A DNA stretch of 64,000 bases, taken from the NCBI GenBank assembly GCA_025531455.1, contig JAMYHL010000001.1:1116001-1180000 (forward strand), read 5' to 3'. Numbering within the stretch: the stretch's first letter is position 1; each line of letters begins with the position of its first letter. The position numbers and the translations under genes are program-made. Below the pieces are notes generated by a model that saw only the letters and a program-made list of their open reading frames with translations, was not told the DNA's origin and made no database searches. The stretch is from Apiotrichum sp. Y4204. Its lineage: Eukaryota; Basidiomycota; Tremellomycetes; Trichosporonales; Trichosporonaceae. Of the stretch, positions 37,274-48,193 are shown one piece after another.

Positions 37274-38110
37274 GGCTGTGAGACGCGACGCGGGCGGGGA
37301 GGCGGGAACGCGGAATGTAACTGGTGGCGAGGGCGGTGTTGCGCGGAGGTGGTAGCAGGAAGGCAGCGAGCGCGGGGGTGATGGGTGCAAAGGCGACTGA
37401 GAGTGGATGACGGATGGACAGAGACGAGAAGAGTAAAGTAGAGAGAAGGTGGAATGGAGGAGAGGTTGGAGAGGAATGATGAAATGAGTTGAATGTAGGG
37501 GGGGAGAGTGGTTGTTGATCTGTTGCATTGCATATGGGTCATTTGTGTGTGCGTGCTCCCCCCTCTCTCTCGCCCTGCCTTCCCCCCCCCCCGCCCGCCA
37601 GCCAGCTAGACTCTGGTCGCGTCGCGCCGCGCGTTTTTTTGCCTCCCATTTAAAAACGCGTCTTGTTGTTGTTACTGTATATGACGACAAGGTGTGTATA
37701 CACGTCATCACGGAGGTATTGTTATCATTCGCATTCCCTCTTCTCTTCTTTATATCCGGTGAGGTCACTCTGGATGGAATTTTGAAAGTTGGGCAGAGCA
37801 GGTCGATGGATGGATCGCGAGGAGCGCGAGGAGCACTCGTCCAGAGACACGAGCACATCGAGAACACATCGAATCGAGATCGTTGTCGTCAGCATTGTTG
37901 TTGCCGCCATCACCATCGTCGTCGTCGTCGTCGCATAACTCAAAGTGAATGCGCATACCCCTCGGCGTAAACGCAACACTCGCGCACCTCCTCCGCTGCC
38001 GACCCACACCACTCTCGATCCCACTTCACCAGCGACCTCGCTGCACAGCAACGCGCCTTCCTCCACCCATCTCCATCTCACGGCCGCTCACCACCTCTTT
38101 CCGCGCCAGA
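37274..38110. promoter_or_regulatory. Divergent promoter, ASF1 / TRM1
   Basis: An 837-bp region between divergent starts. It includes C-rich runs near 37575-37600 and a GTC/CGT trinucleotide stretch near 37915-37935. No coding exon is seen. Confidence 0.5.
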
Positions 38111-40206
38111 ATGTCCGAGTCTATCCCGTACACTCTCCCGCTACCCGGCGGCATTCCCGACACGATGCGCCCGCACACCGAGCGCACGACGACCATCCTC
38201 GTGCCGAAGGAGAACACCGCCTTCCTCAACCCGGTGCAGGAGTACAACCGCGACACGTCGGTGGCGGTTATCCGCGCGTGGAACGAGCTGCGCAAGGAGG
38301 AGCTTAAGACGCGCTGGCTTAATGGAATTGAGAAGGCAAAGAACAAGAACCGCAACAAAGGGAAGAAGGCCGAGGAGGGAAAGCAAGCCGAGGAACCCAA
38401 AGCGGAGACAGCGGCGGATGCTGAGGAAGCGGCCGCAAACGAGCAGCCTGCAGCAGGCCCGTCTACCGAGGTGAGTTTGCTGATGCTGCAAGAAGCTGAT
38501 TGTCCAGCGTGAGTTCCGCGCACGCAAGATTACCATCCTCGAGGCGCTGTCCGCCACCGGCCTCCGCTCGATCCGGTACGCGAAGGAGATTCCGGACGTC
38601 AAGGTTGTACTCGCCAATGACCTCTCTCCGAGCGCGTGCGACGCAATGCGCACAAATGTCGAGCTCAACGGTGTTGGGGAGAAGCCGCAGGGTGAGGAAG
38701 CCGCTGAAGCCGCTGAAGCTGCGGCGACTGAGGAGGCTGGACCTGATCTTGGACGGCGCGAGGGGTGTACCGGTGTCGTGCGCGTAAACGAGGGCGACGC
38801 GTGCATGCTCATGTACTCGCACCGCGCGCCCAAGGACCGTGTCGATGTTGTCGACTTGGATCCGTACGGCACCGCCGCTCCGTTCATCGACGCCGCCATC
38901 AGCTCCATCACTGACGGCGGCCTGCTCGCCGTGACATGCACTGACGCCGCCATCTTGGCCGGCAGCAACTACCCAGAGAAGTGCTTCTCGAGCTACGGGG
39001 GCGTTTGCGTGAATGCCGAGTACTCGCACGAGGTTGCCCTTCGCCTCGTCCTCAACTCGCTTGCACAAGCGGCGGCACGGTACGGGCGCGTCATTACCCC
39101 GCTCATCTCGCTCTCGATCGACTTTTACGTCCGTCTCTTTGTGCGCGTCAGCTCACGGCCCGTGGAGGTTAAGCGTCTTGCAAGGTGAGTACGATGTGGG
39201 CGTGGCTGCTGTCGATTCCTGTGAGTGACAACCGCTAACCTGCAGCCAAACTGGCATTATCCACGCCTGCAGCTACTGTCAGACGCCGGTCGAGCAGCGC
39301 TTTGGCAAGATCATGGAGAAGCAGAGCTCGAAGGGCACCCACTCAAACCTTGTGTACCGCATGTCGTCGAGCGTTGCCGGAACCGGTCGTTGTCCAGAGT
39401 GCGCGTCGCCGCAGCACGTTGCGGGGCCGATGTGGATGGGGCCGATTCACGATCCCGAGTTTGTTGCCCGCGTGATCAAGATGATCGATGCCGACAAGGA
39501 GCACTACGGCACCTGGCCCCGCATGCACGGCATGCTGAGCCTCGCGCAGGAGGTGAGCTACCAGAGCCTTATTGAGCTGACATGCCAGGAGCTCACTGAC
39601 CCGTTCTACTTCACCTGCAACAAGGTCTCAGGCTTTGCGCACTCAACCCCGCCGCCGACCAAGACCATGATGTGGGTGGATTGTTGTGAATACACTAACC
39701 CACCAGCTCGGCGCTTCTGAATGCCGGATACAAGGTGTCGCGCTCGCACGCGTCCTCGGGTTCGATCAAGACGGACGCACCGCGCTCGTTTATCTTTGAC
39801 GCGATCCGCGAATGGACCAAGACGCATCCCATCCGACTCGACAAGATCTCGGAAGGGTCGCCCGCGCGGGTGATCGCGACCAAGGAGATGACGTGAGTGT
39901 TGTAATGAAACGGCTCGAGAGTCTGCCATCGATCCAGTCCTCCGGCGCTTGCTAAACCACAGGCACAAGGTGGACCTGACGCCGCATCCGGACGCGAACA
40001 AGTTTGACCGCGACCCCAAGATTGCAAACTACCAGATGAACCCGCTCCCGAACTGGGGCCCGGGCACGCGTGCGCGTACTGTCAAGTCCACCGCCGCGCT
40101 GCCGAAGCGTAAGAGCGACGACGCGCCGAGCGAGGGTGCTAAACGCGCAAAAGTCGACGAGCCCGCGCCTGCCATGGACGACGAGGAGGCGGCGATGAAT
40201 GTCTAG
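38111..40206 (+). CDS. TRM1: tRNA (guanine26-N2)-dimethyltransferase
   Basis: SAM-dependent enzyme that forms m2,2G26 in cytosolic and mitochondrial tRNAs. Six exons: 38111-38470, 38508-39184, 39246-39552, 39589-39671, 39707-39892, 39963-40206; 618 residues. Motifs: [14 protein letters not shown] (SAM-binding start), VVLANDLSP, the catalytic [23 protein letters not shown] and the zinc-type CSYC...CPEC pair. The N-terminal [11 protein letters not shown] block is Trm1-specific. A Lys/Glu/Ala-rich insert (about residues 80-120) and a second Ala/Glu insert after NVELNG are lineage-type expansions. The basic tail ([15 protein letters not shown]) could serve as a nuclear signal. The third intron (39553-39588) is just 36 nt. 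Confidence 0.95.
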
Positions 40207-40394
40207 AGGTCCGGTCCGTATCTTGGGAGACATATGTATACATTGCATACTTGCGCGCATTACAACCTGATTCTTGCTTGATTCTCAACCACTGATATTA
40301 ACAACGAACTAGACTTGTACTGCAGTTGTCCATTCTGCTGCCCATCTCGCCATACACCTGGCGCCCAGCGTCGAATCCAACTCTCCGCTTTCCG

Positions 40395-41171
40395 CTATCT
40401 TCCTGGCGGCCACCCGGCGGGCCACCCCGTCGTGCCCCACCCGGTCTGCCGCCGCGGCGGAGGCAGGACCTCGACCGACACGACCTGCGCGACCTCCTTC
40501 GGCTGTGTCTCAATGCTGAGATCGCCAATGTCGCCGGGGTACGGAACGTACGCCGTGCCGAGCACGAGTTCGGGGAGTTCCGGCTCTTCGGGCGGCGTGT
40601 CGCTCTGTCGACGCTCCATCGGCATGCGGATCAGTACCGAGAATGCCAGCCGCGGATCATGTCCGTACGCCGCCTCGCTCGCGAGCGGCTGCGGATGAGT
40701 AAGCGACTGCTAGGCTCTCACACTCACCTGATCACTCGCGCCAAACTCGTCCTTAACCCCGTTTTCCGGGAGCACGATATCGAATATACTCGGGCGGGCG
40801 AGGTTCTTGACACGCACGCGCAGCCTGCGATTCCAAATACTCTGTTCGTCCTGGACAAAGAACATGCCCCACCACCCGCCCCAGCTCTCCCACGTTGCGC
40901 GGAACGTCGCGTGTGGATTCCCCGCTGCGCGCGCCCGCCGCGCCGACCGCTGTACCTGTAGCACGCGGAAGAGTACCGTCCCGCCCACAACACACATCGC
41001 GGCGGCGACAAACCCCAGCCCGAGGCCGATCACCGTCGAGCTCGGTATCGTCAGGCTCGGGGAGGATGTCGCGGAGTGGCGGTCGCGGTCCGTGTGCGTG
41101 GGCGTGGGCGCGAGCGACGTGCGTGCTGGGAGGGTTGTCGAGAGCTCCCATGGCGGATCGGGTGTGGCCAT
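40395..41171 (-). CDS. Small single-pass membrane protein, unknown function
   Basis: I do not recognise the family. Two exons in transcript order: 40728-41171 and 40395-40688, phase 0, 245 residues. The N-terminal 45 residues are Ser/Thr/Pro-rich without a cleavable signal peptide. One membrane segment follows (VIGLGLGFVAAAMCVVGG, about residues 47-66) and then a basic flank (RSARRARAAG), which suggests the N-terminus faces out and the C-terminus is cytosolic. The C-terminal part is Pro/Glu-rich and ends with a Gly/Trp/Pro-rich tail. This layout resembles small fungal type III membrane proteins of no known role. It converges on TRM1 with a 188-bp gap. Confidence 0.65.
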
Positions 41172-42082
41172 CGCGGTGGCGATGGACTTGGATTCAGTGG
41201 CAAGGCGAGTGGCGAGGCGGGTGGCGAGGATGCAGAGGGTTGCGAGCTGGCGCGGCTGCGCGAAGGCCGCGGTTTGATCAATATCAGTGAAGAGTTCAAG
41301 TGGTGAGGAGGATGGAGTTCATCGGGTGACTAGTCGTCCGACTCGACATTTGCGTGTCTTGTTGTCTTTGTATGTGTGAGATCTGGGAGCATCTGGCCCG
41401 GGTCTGACCCGCTCGGGATCCTCGAGCCTTGATGAGAAAGCAAAATGCGGAATGAACATGGACATGATTGTAATAAAGTTCAGCCATATAAATGTCAGAT
41501 GTCCAGCCAGATTGCCCGTTGCTCTGGAGCTCTCAGCTCTCTGTTAGATGTCTCTTGCCAAGAAACGCCAAAAGAGCCGTTTGCGCCATTTGGGCCCCGG
41601 CCTATGTGCAGGTGGCGGAAGATATCGTTAGATGGCGGGTTTAGCCGAAAAGGTGCAACACAAAGTGGGCCGGGTGGCGGTAGAACGTGGGATTTGCGTG
41701 GATTTCTGCCTGAAATGTGATAGGCGCATGCAAGAAAGGCCTGGAGTCTTGATTATCGTCACATGGACCCGATCAATTAGGCCTGATTCCGTTGTTCTCT
41801 GTTTGCCACCAAGCGCGTCAAATCGAAGAATCAAGACATGTCATTCACAAACTTCTTCTCCATCTCTCCCATCACCACCATCGTCGACAGTCCTGCATCG
41901 GGCGCGCTACTTTACGGAGAAGAGAGGACGAAGAAGACGACCAAAACGGATCCAGCTTGGTATCCACTAGGACGCAGGCCGTAGGAGACAAAGTCGCGCC
42001 GTCGCGAGTTTGTTGTGATTGTCAAGCCGCCAACTGGCCCACTCTTCCGCGGGGACGCACGACCTAAACCACAGCCGCCACC
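41172..42082. promoter_or_regulatory. Divergent promoter, membrane protein / PRP6
   Basis: A 911-bp gap between divergent starts. The segment before PRP6 ends in a good start context (GCCACCATGTC). I see no exon or repeat in it. Confidence 0.5.
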
Positions 42083-45006
42083 ATGTCGCACATTGGCACC
42101 GTCAAGAGCATTCCGAAGGAGCACCGCTATGCGTTCCTGAACGTGAGTCCTGAAGCTATTGTAGTGCAAGAATCGAGCTGACCGACCCCCAGATGAAAGC
42201 GCCGGCATCGTACGTCGCGGGTCTGGGCCGTGGCGCGTCGGGCTTTACGACCCGAAGCGATATCGGACCGGCTCGCGAGGGACCATCAGCGGAGACGATT
42301 GCAGACGCGATGGCGAAGCGCGGCGAGGAGATTCCCGACCCGGAGCAGTTCCAGGACCCGGAAAACGAGCGCAACCTCTTTGCGGGGACAGTGTACGAGG
42401 CAGACGACGAGGAGGCGGACCGGATCTGGGACAAGGTGGACGATCGGATGGACCAGCGGCGGCGCAAGGCGCGCGAGGCGGCCGAAGCGGAGGCGGCTGC
42501 GAGGGAACGCGCGAACAACCCCAAGATTCAGACACAGTTCGCCGACCTCAAGCGCGGGCTGTCCGAGCTTAACGACTCGGACTGGGCGTCCATCCCTGAG
42601 GCGGGCAACATGACTGGAAAACGGAGGAAACACAACATGCGCCTCGAGGAGAACCAGAACGGGCGGATGTACAATGTCTCCGATACGGTGCTCACCGGAG
42701 CCATGCAGCGGAACGCGCTGGTTGGAGAGTTGGATGCCGCTGCGGCTGGGGCGGAGACACCCGCACCGGGAGGCAACGCGGACGGCACGATGACGGACTT
42801 TGTCTCGATTGGTAATGCCCGTGACAGGGTGCTGTCGCTCAAGCTCGACCAGGCGAGCAAGGACGCCGCAAACGGATCGTCGACCTCTATCGACCCGCGA
42901 GGATACATGACGGCGCTGAACAGCCAGGTGCTGCAAACGGACGCGCAGATTGGCGACATTAAGCAGGCGCGCCAGCTGCTTCAGAACCTCATCCAGAGTA
43001 ATCCGAAACACGCGCCGGGATGGATCGCGGCGGCCAGTCTGGAGGTGCACGCGAAGAAGATGGTGCAGGCGCGCAAGATCATTGCGGAGGGATGCGAAAA
43101 GTGCCCAAAGAACGAGGACGTGTGGTTCCACGCCGCCGAGCTCAACACGCCGGAAAACGCCAAGCGCATCCTTGCTCGTGCGGTCGAGCACGTGCCGCAG
43201 AGCGTCAAGATTTGGCTCAAGGCCGCGTCCCTCGAAGCGGACGGGAACGCTAAGCGCCGCGTTTTGCGCAAGGCGCTCGAGTTCATCCCCAACTCGGTTC
43301 AGCTGTGGAAGGAGACCGTCAACCTCGAAGACGACCCCGAGGACGCGCGTATCCTCCTCACCCGCGCCGTCGAGGTCATCCCCACGTCCGTCGAGCTGTG
43401 GCTCACCCTCGCCCGTCTCGAGACCCCCGCCAAGGCCAAGCAGGTACTCAACTCTGCCCGCCAAAAGATTCCGACATCGCACGAAATCTGGATTGCGGCC
43501 GGTCGTCTCGCGGAACAGACCCCGTCGGCCGTCGCAGAGGTCAAGGTGGAGGACGACCCCGAAGTCCGCCGCAAGCTCGCTGCGCAGGTCGACCGCCTGA
43601 TGAAGCTTGCCGTGTCGAGTCTGACAAAACACCAGGCTATCCTGTCGCGCGAGCAGTGGCTCCAGGAGGCGGAGAAGTGCGAACAGGAGGGCAGCCCTCT
43701 CACGGCACAAGCGATCGTCAAGTCGACCATCCACTTGGATATCGAGGAGGAGGACAGGCGGGATGTGTGGCTCGAAGACGCGGAGCGAGCGGAGAAGGGC
43801 GACTTCTTCGAGGTGGCGCGTGCAGTGTTTGCTGTTCTCATCGAAACGTTCCCCGAGTCGCCTGGCGTGTGGCGAAAGGCGGCCGAGTTTGAAAAGGCGC
43901 ACGGCACACCCGAAGCTGTGCAGGACATTCTCATGAAGGGCGCTGAGCACTGCCCGCACGCCGAGGTGCTGTGGCTCATGGCCGCCAAGGAGAAGTGGAC
44001 CAGTGGTGACGTTGTTGGCGCTCAAAAGATCCTCTCCAAGGCGTTCGAGCAGAACGAGGACTCGGAGAGCATCTTCCTCGCCGCGGCGAAGATTGCCTCG
44101 GAGACGAACGAGATCGAGGCCGCACAGCAGATTCTCCAAAAGGCACGTGCACAGGCCAACACGGAGCGCGTGTGGATGAAGTCGGCGGTGCTCGAGCGCG
44201 AAATCGGCAAGCTCGACGACGCGCTCGAGACGCTCAAGGAGGCCATCAGCCGCTTCCCGTCGTTTGACAAGCTGCACATGATCCGCGGCCAGGTGCTCGA
44301 CCAAAAGGGCGATATCCCCTCCGCGCGCGCCGCGTACGCGCAGGGCTGCCGCTCGTGCCCCAAGAGCGTCCCCCTCTGGATTCTCTCCGCGCGCCTCGAG
44401 GAGAAAGCCGGCGTGATCATCAAGGCGCGTTCCCTGCTCGAAAAGGCGCGCCTGCACAACCCCAAAAACGACATTCTCTGGGCGGAAAGCATCAAGATCG
44501 AGGAGCGCGCGGGCTCGACACAGCAGGCAAAGTCGCTGCTTGCAAGAGGTGAGTCACATAGTTATCTAGCAGGAATGCGTTTGCTAACAGCGCCAGCAAT
44601 GCAGGAGTGCCCGACATCACCGCTGTTGTGGTCCATGGCGATCTTCATGGAGAACCCACAGCAGCGCAAGGGTCGTTCAGTGGACGCGCTTAAGAAGGCG
44701 GGCGAGCACCCGCTCGTCATCACGGCTGTCGCACGGCTGTTCTGGGCAGACCGCAAGATCGAAAAGGCACGACACTGGATGCAGAACGCGATCACGGCGG
44801 ACCCGGACTGGGGAGACGCGTACGGCTGGTGGCTGCGCTTTGAGCGGCAGCACGGCGAGCCGGCGCGGCAGGAGCTCGTGATTGAAAAGGCCGAGGCCGC
44901 GCAGCCGCGGCACGGGCCCGTATGGACTGCCGTGAGCAAGGAGATTGGCATGGGCGGCAAGAGCGTGCGCGAGATTCTCGAACAGGTCGCGCAGCGCGTC
45001 GAGTAG
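42083..45006 (+). CDS. PRP6: Pre-mRNA splicing factor Prp6 (U4/U6.U5 tri-snRNP)
   Basis: Scaffold of the U5 and tri-snRNP particles that bridges U5 and U4/U6. Three exons: 42083-42142, 42193-44548, 44597-45006; 941 residues, as expected for PRPF6. The N-terminal PRP1 domain is clear (APASYVAGLGRGASGFTTRSDIGPA split across the first junction, then DPENERNLFAGTVYEADDEEAD). From about residue 270 there is a long run of HAT/TPR-like helical repeats (APGWIAAASLEVHA, VPQSVKIWLKAASLE and many more). At the last intron I chose the acceptor at 44596 because it restores LLARAMQECPTSPLLW, the conserved reading. That 48-nt intron is stop-free and frame-preserving. Confidence 0.95.
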
Positions 45007-45576
45007 AGTAGATTGTAGATGCATCTAGTAGGATTAATAGGGAGTGCAGTGTACAGTTGCATTAGCGCAAAGGAGCGTGGCATTGTCTCCCATGCCGCGA
45101 GTCTCGATCAAGTCCGTAGAACGCCATAACGTGGGCCGATCGGTGGCGTCGCGTGTCGCGCGTCGCCATAAACCCGCGCGGCCCGCCTCGCACCAGGATA
45201 AGCAGCGGTGTGCATGCACACTCGAGCAGAGAGATAGAATGCAATGCCTCTCGCCCGCTTTGCCAGGGTCGAATACGAATGCATCGCGGTGCGGGACTGG
45301 GGGAACGGCCAGCGGGACAAGGATGCAAGGTTTCGTAGCGCCTGTCGGCACGCTGCTCGCACGTGCACTCAGCCAAGCATAAACCATGAAACGACCCACC
45401 CATTGCCTTTGCATGGCGACCACATCGACAACCACAAAGTGCTAATAAAAGTGCCAGCTCGCCATCTCCCCATCACAACTCCCCTTGCCACCTCTTACCC
45501 CCTCCCACAACCCCTACCCTCGCCCACTCCTCGCCCGCCGCGTCCGATGCACAGGTAGCCGTCCGGTCTGCACAAC
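45007..45576. other. Gap between PRP6 and the transporter gene
   Basis: A 570-bp gap between tandem genes. The last 100 bp are C/T-rich, like a leader. No further feature is seen. Confidence 0.5.
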
Positions 45577-47555
45577 ATGACGTCGAAGGGGTATGCGCCG
45601 CTGGACGATGCGCCGAGCATAGAAATGTCGGCGCGCGCCGGCGCCGAGGTCGTCTTTGCTGCCCGCGTGACTCCCCCGCCGAGCGGCGGTCCTGGCGGGT
45701 CTGGTGCTGGTGGTGAACAAGCGCCAATCTCGCTACCCCTCCCCTCGCCGCCGAAGGGCACGGATTCCGACGACGACGATGACGAGTCGGACATTGAGGT
45801 CTTCCCGCCCCAGCCTGTGCCCGGCGTGCACCTCGCTACGATGGAGCAGAAGAAGGCGCTCTGGTGGAAGAGTGTGCTCATCACCACCATGTTTATTCTT
45901 ACTTGGTACGTGGGAGTGTTTGTGGACTTGGACCGCGGCGGATGTGGAGTCGGTGCGCCTTATGAGGCCCGGATCCCGAGATGATAAGGGACGCACGCAC
46001 TGCCGATCGCCCAGCCGGGCTTCCAGGCTATTCACCAGTCTCCAAGCTCCATGGCTGACTCGTCAGGTATCTCTTTGCGACCCTGCTCTCGATGTACAAC
46101 AAGTGGATGTTCTCGCCAGAGTACTACGGCTTTTCGTACCCGCTCTTCGTGACTGCGTGCCACATGGTCGTGCAGTTCTCATGTGCCGCTGTTATTCGCT
46201 ACACTGTTCCAAAGTACCGCCCCGCCGAACGGCCGACGCGGAGAGATTATGGGTGAGTTTGCGAGTGGCGGTGGCCATGTGTAGTGTCGTGTGTGTGCAG
46301 CGCAGCAGGTAGCGAGCGGCAGTCGTTTCTGCGTGCTGCTGCGCCGTCGCACACTTCAGCGCTTGCAGCTCATGCTAACGACAGCACGCGCATTCTTCCC
46401 ACTGCCTGGGCGACAGGCAGCGACATTGGTCTTTCGAACCTGAGTCTCAAGACCATCACCCTTAGCTTATACAGTGAGTGCCGCGGCCAACGACAGCTTC
46501 TGACAGCAGCGATGTGCAAGTCCTCGGCCCTCATCTTTGTCCTCATGTTCGCGTTCCTATTCCGCTTGGAAAAGTTCTCCGTCCGCCTCATCTCCGTCAT
46601 TCTTCTGATCACGATCGGTGTCTTCATGATGGTCTTCAACGTCACCGAGGCGTCCATACCGGGCATCATCATGGTGCTCTCGGCTTCGGCGATCGGCGGT
46701 CTGCGCTGGGCACTGACAGAGCTTATCATGCAGAAGAAGTCAATGGGCCTCTCCAACCCTTTTGCCACCATCTTCTGGCTCGCCCCGCCCATGGGCATCA
46801 TCCTCCTCCTTGTCTCCATGTTGATCGAGGACTGGAAGCAAATGTTCACCAGCGTCTACTTCTCAGGCCCCCTCGTGACCCTCAAGTCTATCGGCATCAT
46901 CGTCCTCCCCGGTGTTCTGGCATTTGCCATGGTCGCCTCCGAGTACTTTGTCATTATGCGCGCCGGTGTCGTCCCCCTCTCAATTGCGGGTATCGCCAAG
47001 GAGGTGTCGACGATCGGCGTCTCGGCGTGGTTCTTCAAGGACAAGCTCACGACGCTCAACCTCGTCGGCTGCGCCGTCACCATCCTTGGTATCGCCCTCT
47101 ACTCGTTCCACAAGTATCGCAAGTCGATGCGCAAGACTGTCCGCCTCGACGCATCCGACAACCCGATCGACGAGGACGACGAGCGCGCGCCGCTGGCCGG
47201 CCCGCGCCGCCAACACCAGCACCACCGGACGCTCTCCACCGCTTCCGCCGCCTCGATGCAGAGCCGGGGCAGCCAGCGCTCACCCGCGCCGACACGCACC
47301 TCGCGCACCTCGGGCACTTCACGTACCTCGCGCGAGTCGCACCGCGGCTCGCCAAGCGTGCCGCTGCAGAACCTCGACGAAGTGCACGCCGACCGCGTCG
47401 ACCGCCTGCGCGACGAGTTTGAGGGCTGGGACGACGTCAACGTCGACTCGGGAAGCGAGGCCGGCGACGACGAGGTCGCGCGTCGCCGCGCAGACCGGAT
47501 CGGCGGGAGTGGGTTCCGCCGCAGGTGGGACAATTTCTGGGACAAGCCCGTGTAA
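45577..47555 (+). CDS. SLC35C2/YMD8-like transporter (DMT superfamily)
   Basis: Probable Golgi/ER nucleotide-sugar or triose-phosphate-type transporter; the substrate cannot be read from sequence. Four exons: 45577-45905, 46067-46252, 46385-46473, 46510-47555; 549 residues. A long hydrophilic N-terminal tail (to about residue 95) includes an acidic block (SDDDDDESDIEVFPP). About ten membrane segments follow, starting with SVLITTMFILTWYLFATLLS. TPT-family features are LLSMYNKWMF, DIGLSNLSLKTITLSLYTMCKSS and GLRWALTELIMQK. The last two match SLC35C2 and yeast Ymd8 better than GDP-mannose or UDP-sugar carriers. The C-terminal about 150 residues are Ser/Arg/Asp-rich and cytosolic. Confidence 0.85.
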
Positions 47556-47903
47556 CCCTTCTGTACTTTCACGACATGATAGACATACAGACCTTGTGTA
47601 CAGTACAGCTCTCGTGAGGGGCCAGGCGGTGCCAAGGAAGTCTCTGGGTAGAGGCGCAGTCCCCACTGTCTCGCGCAGACGCAGCTTTGAGCAGTCACCG
47701 GCCTGCAATCTAGAAGCAGTAAGCTTGTACAAGCGCAAGCTGCTTGCTTCCCGGCTTAGAGGTTGCGCCCTTGCCTTTCTAGCGCCCAGCTCTTTGGCCT
47801 TTGGCCCTCGAGCCTCCGAACCGCGTCGCGACTCTGCGCGCGGCGTGGGCTCCACCTCGCCGGAACCGAAAAAGATTCGGCTGAAGGAATTGATACCTCC
47901 TAT
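47556..47903. other. Gap between the transporter gene and tRNA-Leu
   Basis: 348 bp that should hold the 3' UTR of the transporter gene and the trailer of the minus-strand tRNA. Apart from the run of five A at 47869-47873 nothing is seen. Confidence 0.5.
47869..47873 (-). terminator. Possible RNA polymerase III terminator of tRNA-Leu
   Basis: Five T on the minus strand, about 30 nt after the tRNA 3' end. It is the first run of four or more T downstream of the gene. Confidence 0.45.
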
Positions 47904-47991
47904 TGACGAGAGTGGGATTCGAACCCACGTCCGAAGACTGCGGAAGGGATAAACCTTAACACAGCGCCTTAGACCGCTCGGCCATCTCGCC
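47904..47991 (-). tRNA. tRNA-Leu(AAG) with a 10-nt intron
   Basis: Full cloverleaf on the minus strand, 88 nt including the discriminator base. The acceptor stem GGCGAGA/TCTCGTC pairs with one G-T. The D arm reads GCCGAGCGGTCTAAGGC. The anticodon stem CTGTG/CGCAG flanks a loop TTAAGG...C with anticodon AAG. The variable arm has a TTCG tetraloop (class II tRNA), the T arm is GTGGG-TTCGAAT-CCCAC, and A is at position 73, as required for leucine tRNAs. Between G37 and C38 sit ten extra bases (TTTATCCCTT). CCTT in them can pair with AAGG of the anticodon loop, as usual for nuclear tRNA introns. CCA is not encoded. Confidence 0.95.
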
Positions 47992-48193
47992 GATAACGTT
48001 TTGAATTTTCCGGGTTGATCTTGAGTAGTCGGCCGTCGAGATCGAGGCAGAGCTGAAATGCGGTGACTGCCAGCCCTCAAGGTTACCTCCTGTTCTATCG
48101 ATTATGAGTTTGCATCTCGGGATACTATTCTATATTGGTTGTCGGCAAGAAAAAATAACAATAAATAACGCCAGCTAGCTGCTCACACCACTC

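Noticed and set aside
42286..44457. 723-codon minus-strand open frame inside PRP6.
   Set aside because: Shadow of the conserved plus-strand HAT-repeat protein; Arg/Leu-rich translation with no domain.
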